A stretch of 64,000 nt of DNA from Paenibacillus sp. FSL A5-0031. Its GTDB lineage: Bacteria > Bacillota > Bacilli > Paenibacillales > Paenibacillaceae. The stretch is taken from assembly GCF_001956295.1 (NCBI RefSeq), contig NZ_MRTD01000021.1, forward strand, positions 1-64,000, written 5' to 3'. Positions 63,930 to 64,000 of this stretch are shown here, piece by piece; position 1 is the stretch's first letter, and each line of letters starts with the position of its first letter. The notes below the pieces were generated by a model. The model did not search any database. It was not told the origin of the DNA and was given only the letters and a program-made list of their open reading frames with translations. A program made the translations under genes and the position numbers.

Positions 63930-64000
63930 TTATTTGGAATGGCGTGCGGCGATATCCATGACGCCGCGAAAGAGCTTAGTCGCCTGGTGCGAGCTCCCAG
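63930..64000 (-). CDS. C-terminal end of an unidentified protein (5' part outside window)
   Basis: An open frame entering from the right edge codes for GSSHQATKLFRGVMDIAARHSK and stops with TAA directly before the shared terminator. The placement of the stop and the amphipathic helix-like sequence suggest a true gene tail. The other two frames carry no such end, or have an internal stop. Too short to identify. Confidence 0.5.
   Translation of the reverse strand, partial: GSSHQATKLFRGVMDIAARHSK

Overview
The window reads as a piece of a Paenibacillus-like (Bacillota, Bacillales) chromosome. The supporting signs are strong purine-rich ribosome binding sites, a T-box leader, cre-type operators, a BceAB-type transporter, a nupNOPQ nucleoside importer and a mixed NRPS/PKS locus. 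Nearly all genes lie on the minus strand. No rRNA, tRNA, transposase or CRISPR array was seen.

Region 1 (about 1-22,400) is the left-running biosynthetic operon: panD, a 4031-residue lipo-initiating NRPS (acyl-AMP ligase, then three C-A-T modules reading Ile-like, Ser, Ser, then half a condensation domain), three tandem CPBP membrane proteins, and a ketosynthase-led PKS/NRPS that runs off the left edge. The inferred partial product is fatty acyl-Ile-Ser-Ser-(C2 ketide)-X-. The ketosynthase module has no acyltransferase. The operon continues outside the window and I do not recognise the product. A perfect cre-like site lies upstream of panD.

Region 2 (22,400-26,200) holds a repeat-rich gene-poor kilobase, a GH32 sucrose/fructan hydrolase with a cre site, and an MccF/LD-carboxypeptidase-like peptidase. 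Region 3 (26,400-36,200) is a patchwork of small genes: a cytosolic multicopper oxidase; an APH-like kinase, MerR regulator and epimerase set with a textbook 19-bp-spacer MerR promoter; a VOC protein; a NUDIX hydrolase; a T-box-controlled second methionyl-tRNA synthetase; a beta-lactamase-fold hydrolase; and two GNAT acetyltransferases.

Region 4 (36,300-44,200) has a BceAB-like ABC pair, an MFS transporter, a 28-residue small ORF, a DnaQ-like exonuclease, and a melA-type GH4 alpha-galactosidase with an AraC regulator. Region 5 (44,200-50,900) is a nucleoside uptake and phosphorolysis operon (nupN-O-P-Q, a molybdopterin oxidoreductase, a nucleoside phosphorylase) behind a MarR regulator. Region 6 (51,100-56,000) is a urease operon ureABC-F-G-D without ureE. 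Region 7 (56,200-64,000) has a two-component system with a D,D-carboxypeptidase, ilvD, a polysaccharide deacetylase, an AI-2E-family permease, and the tail of one more gene.

All calls come from reading the sequence and recalling family motifs. No database search was run. Start codons were chosen by ribosome binding site and family alignment, and several differ from the longest ORF.
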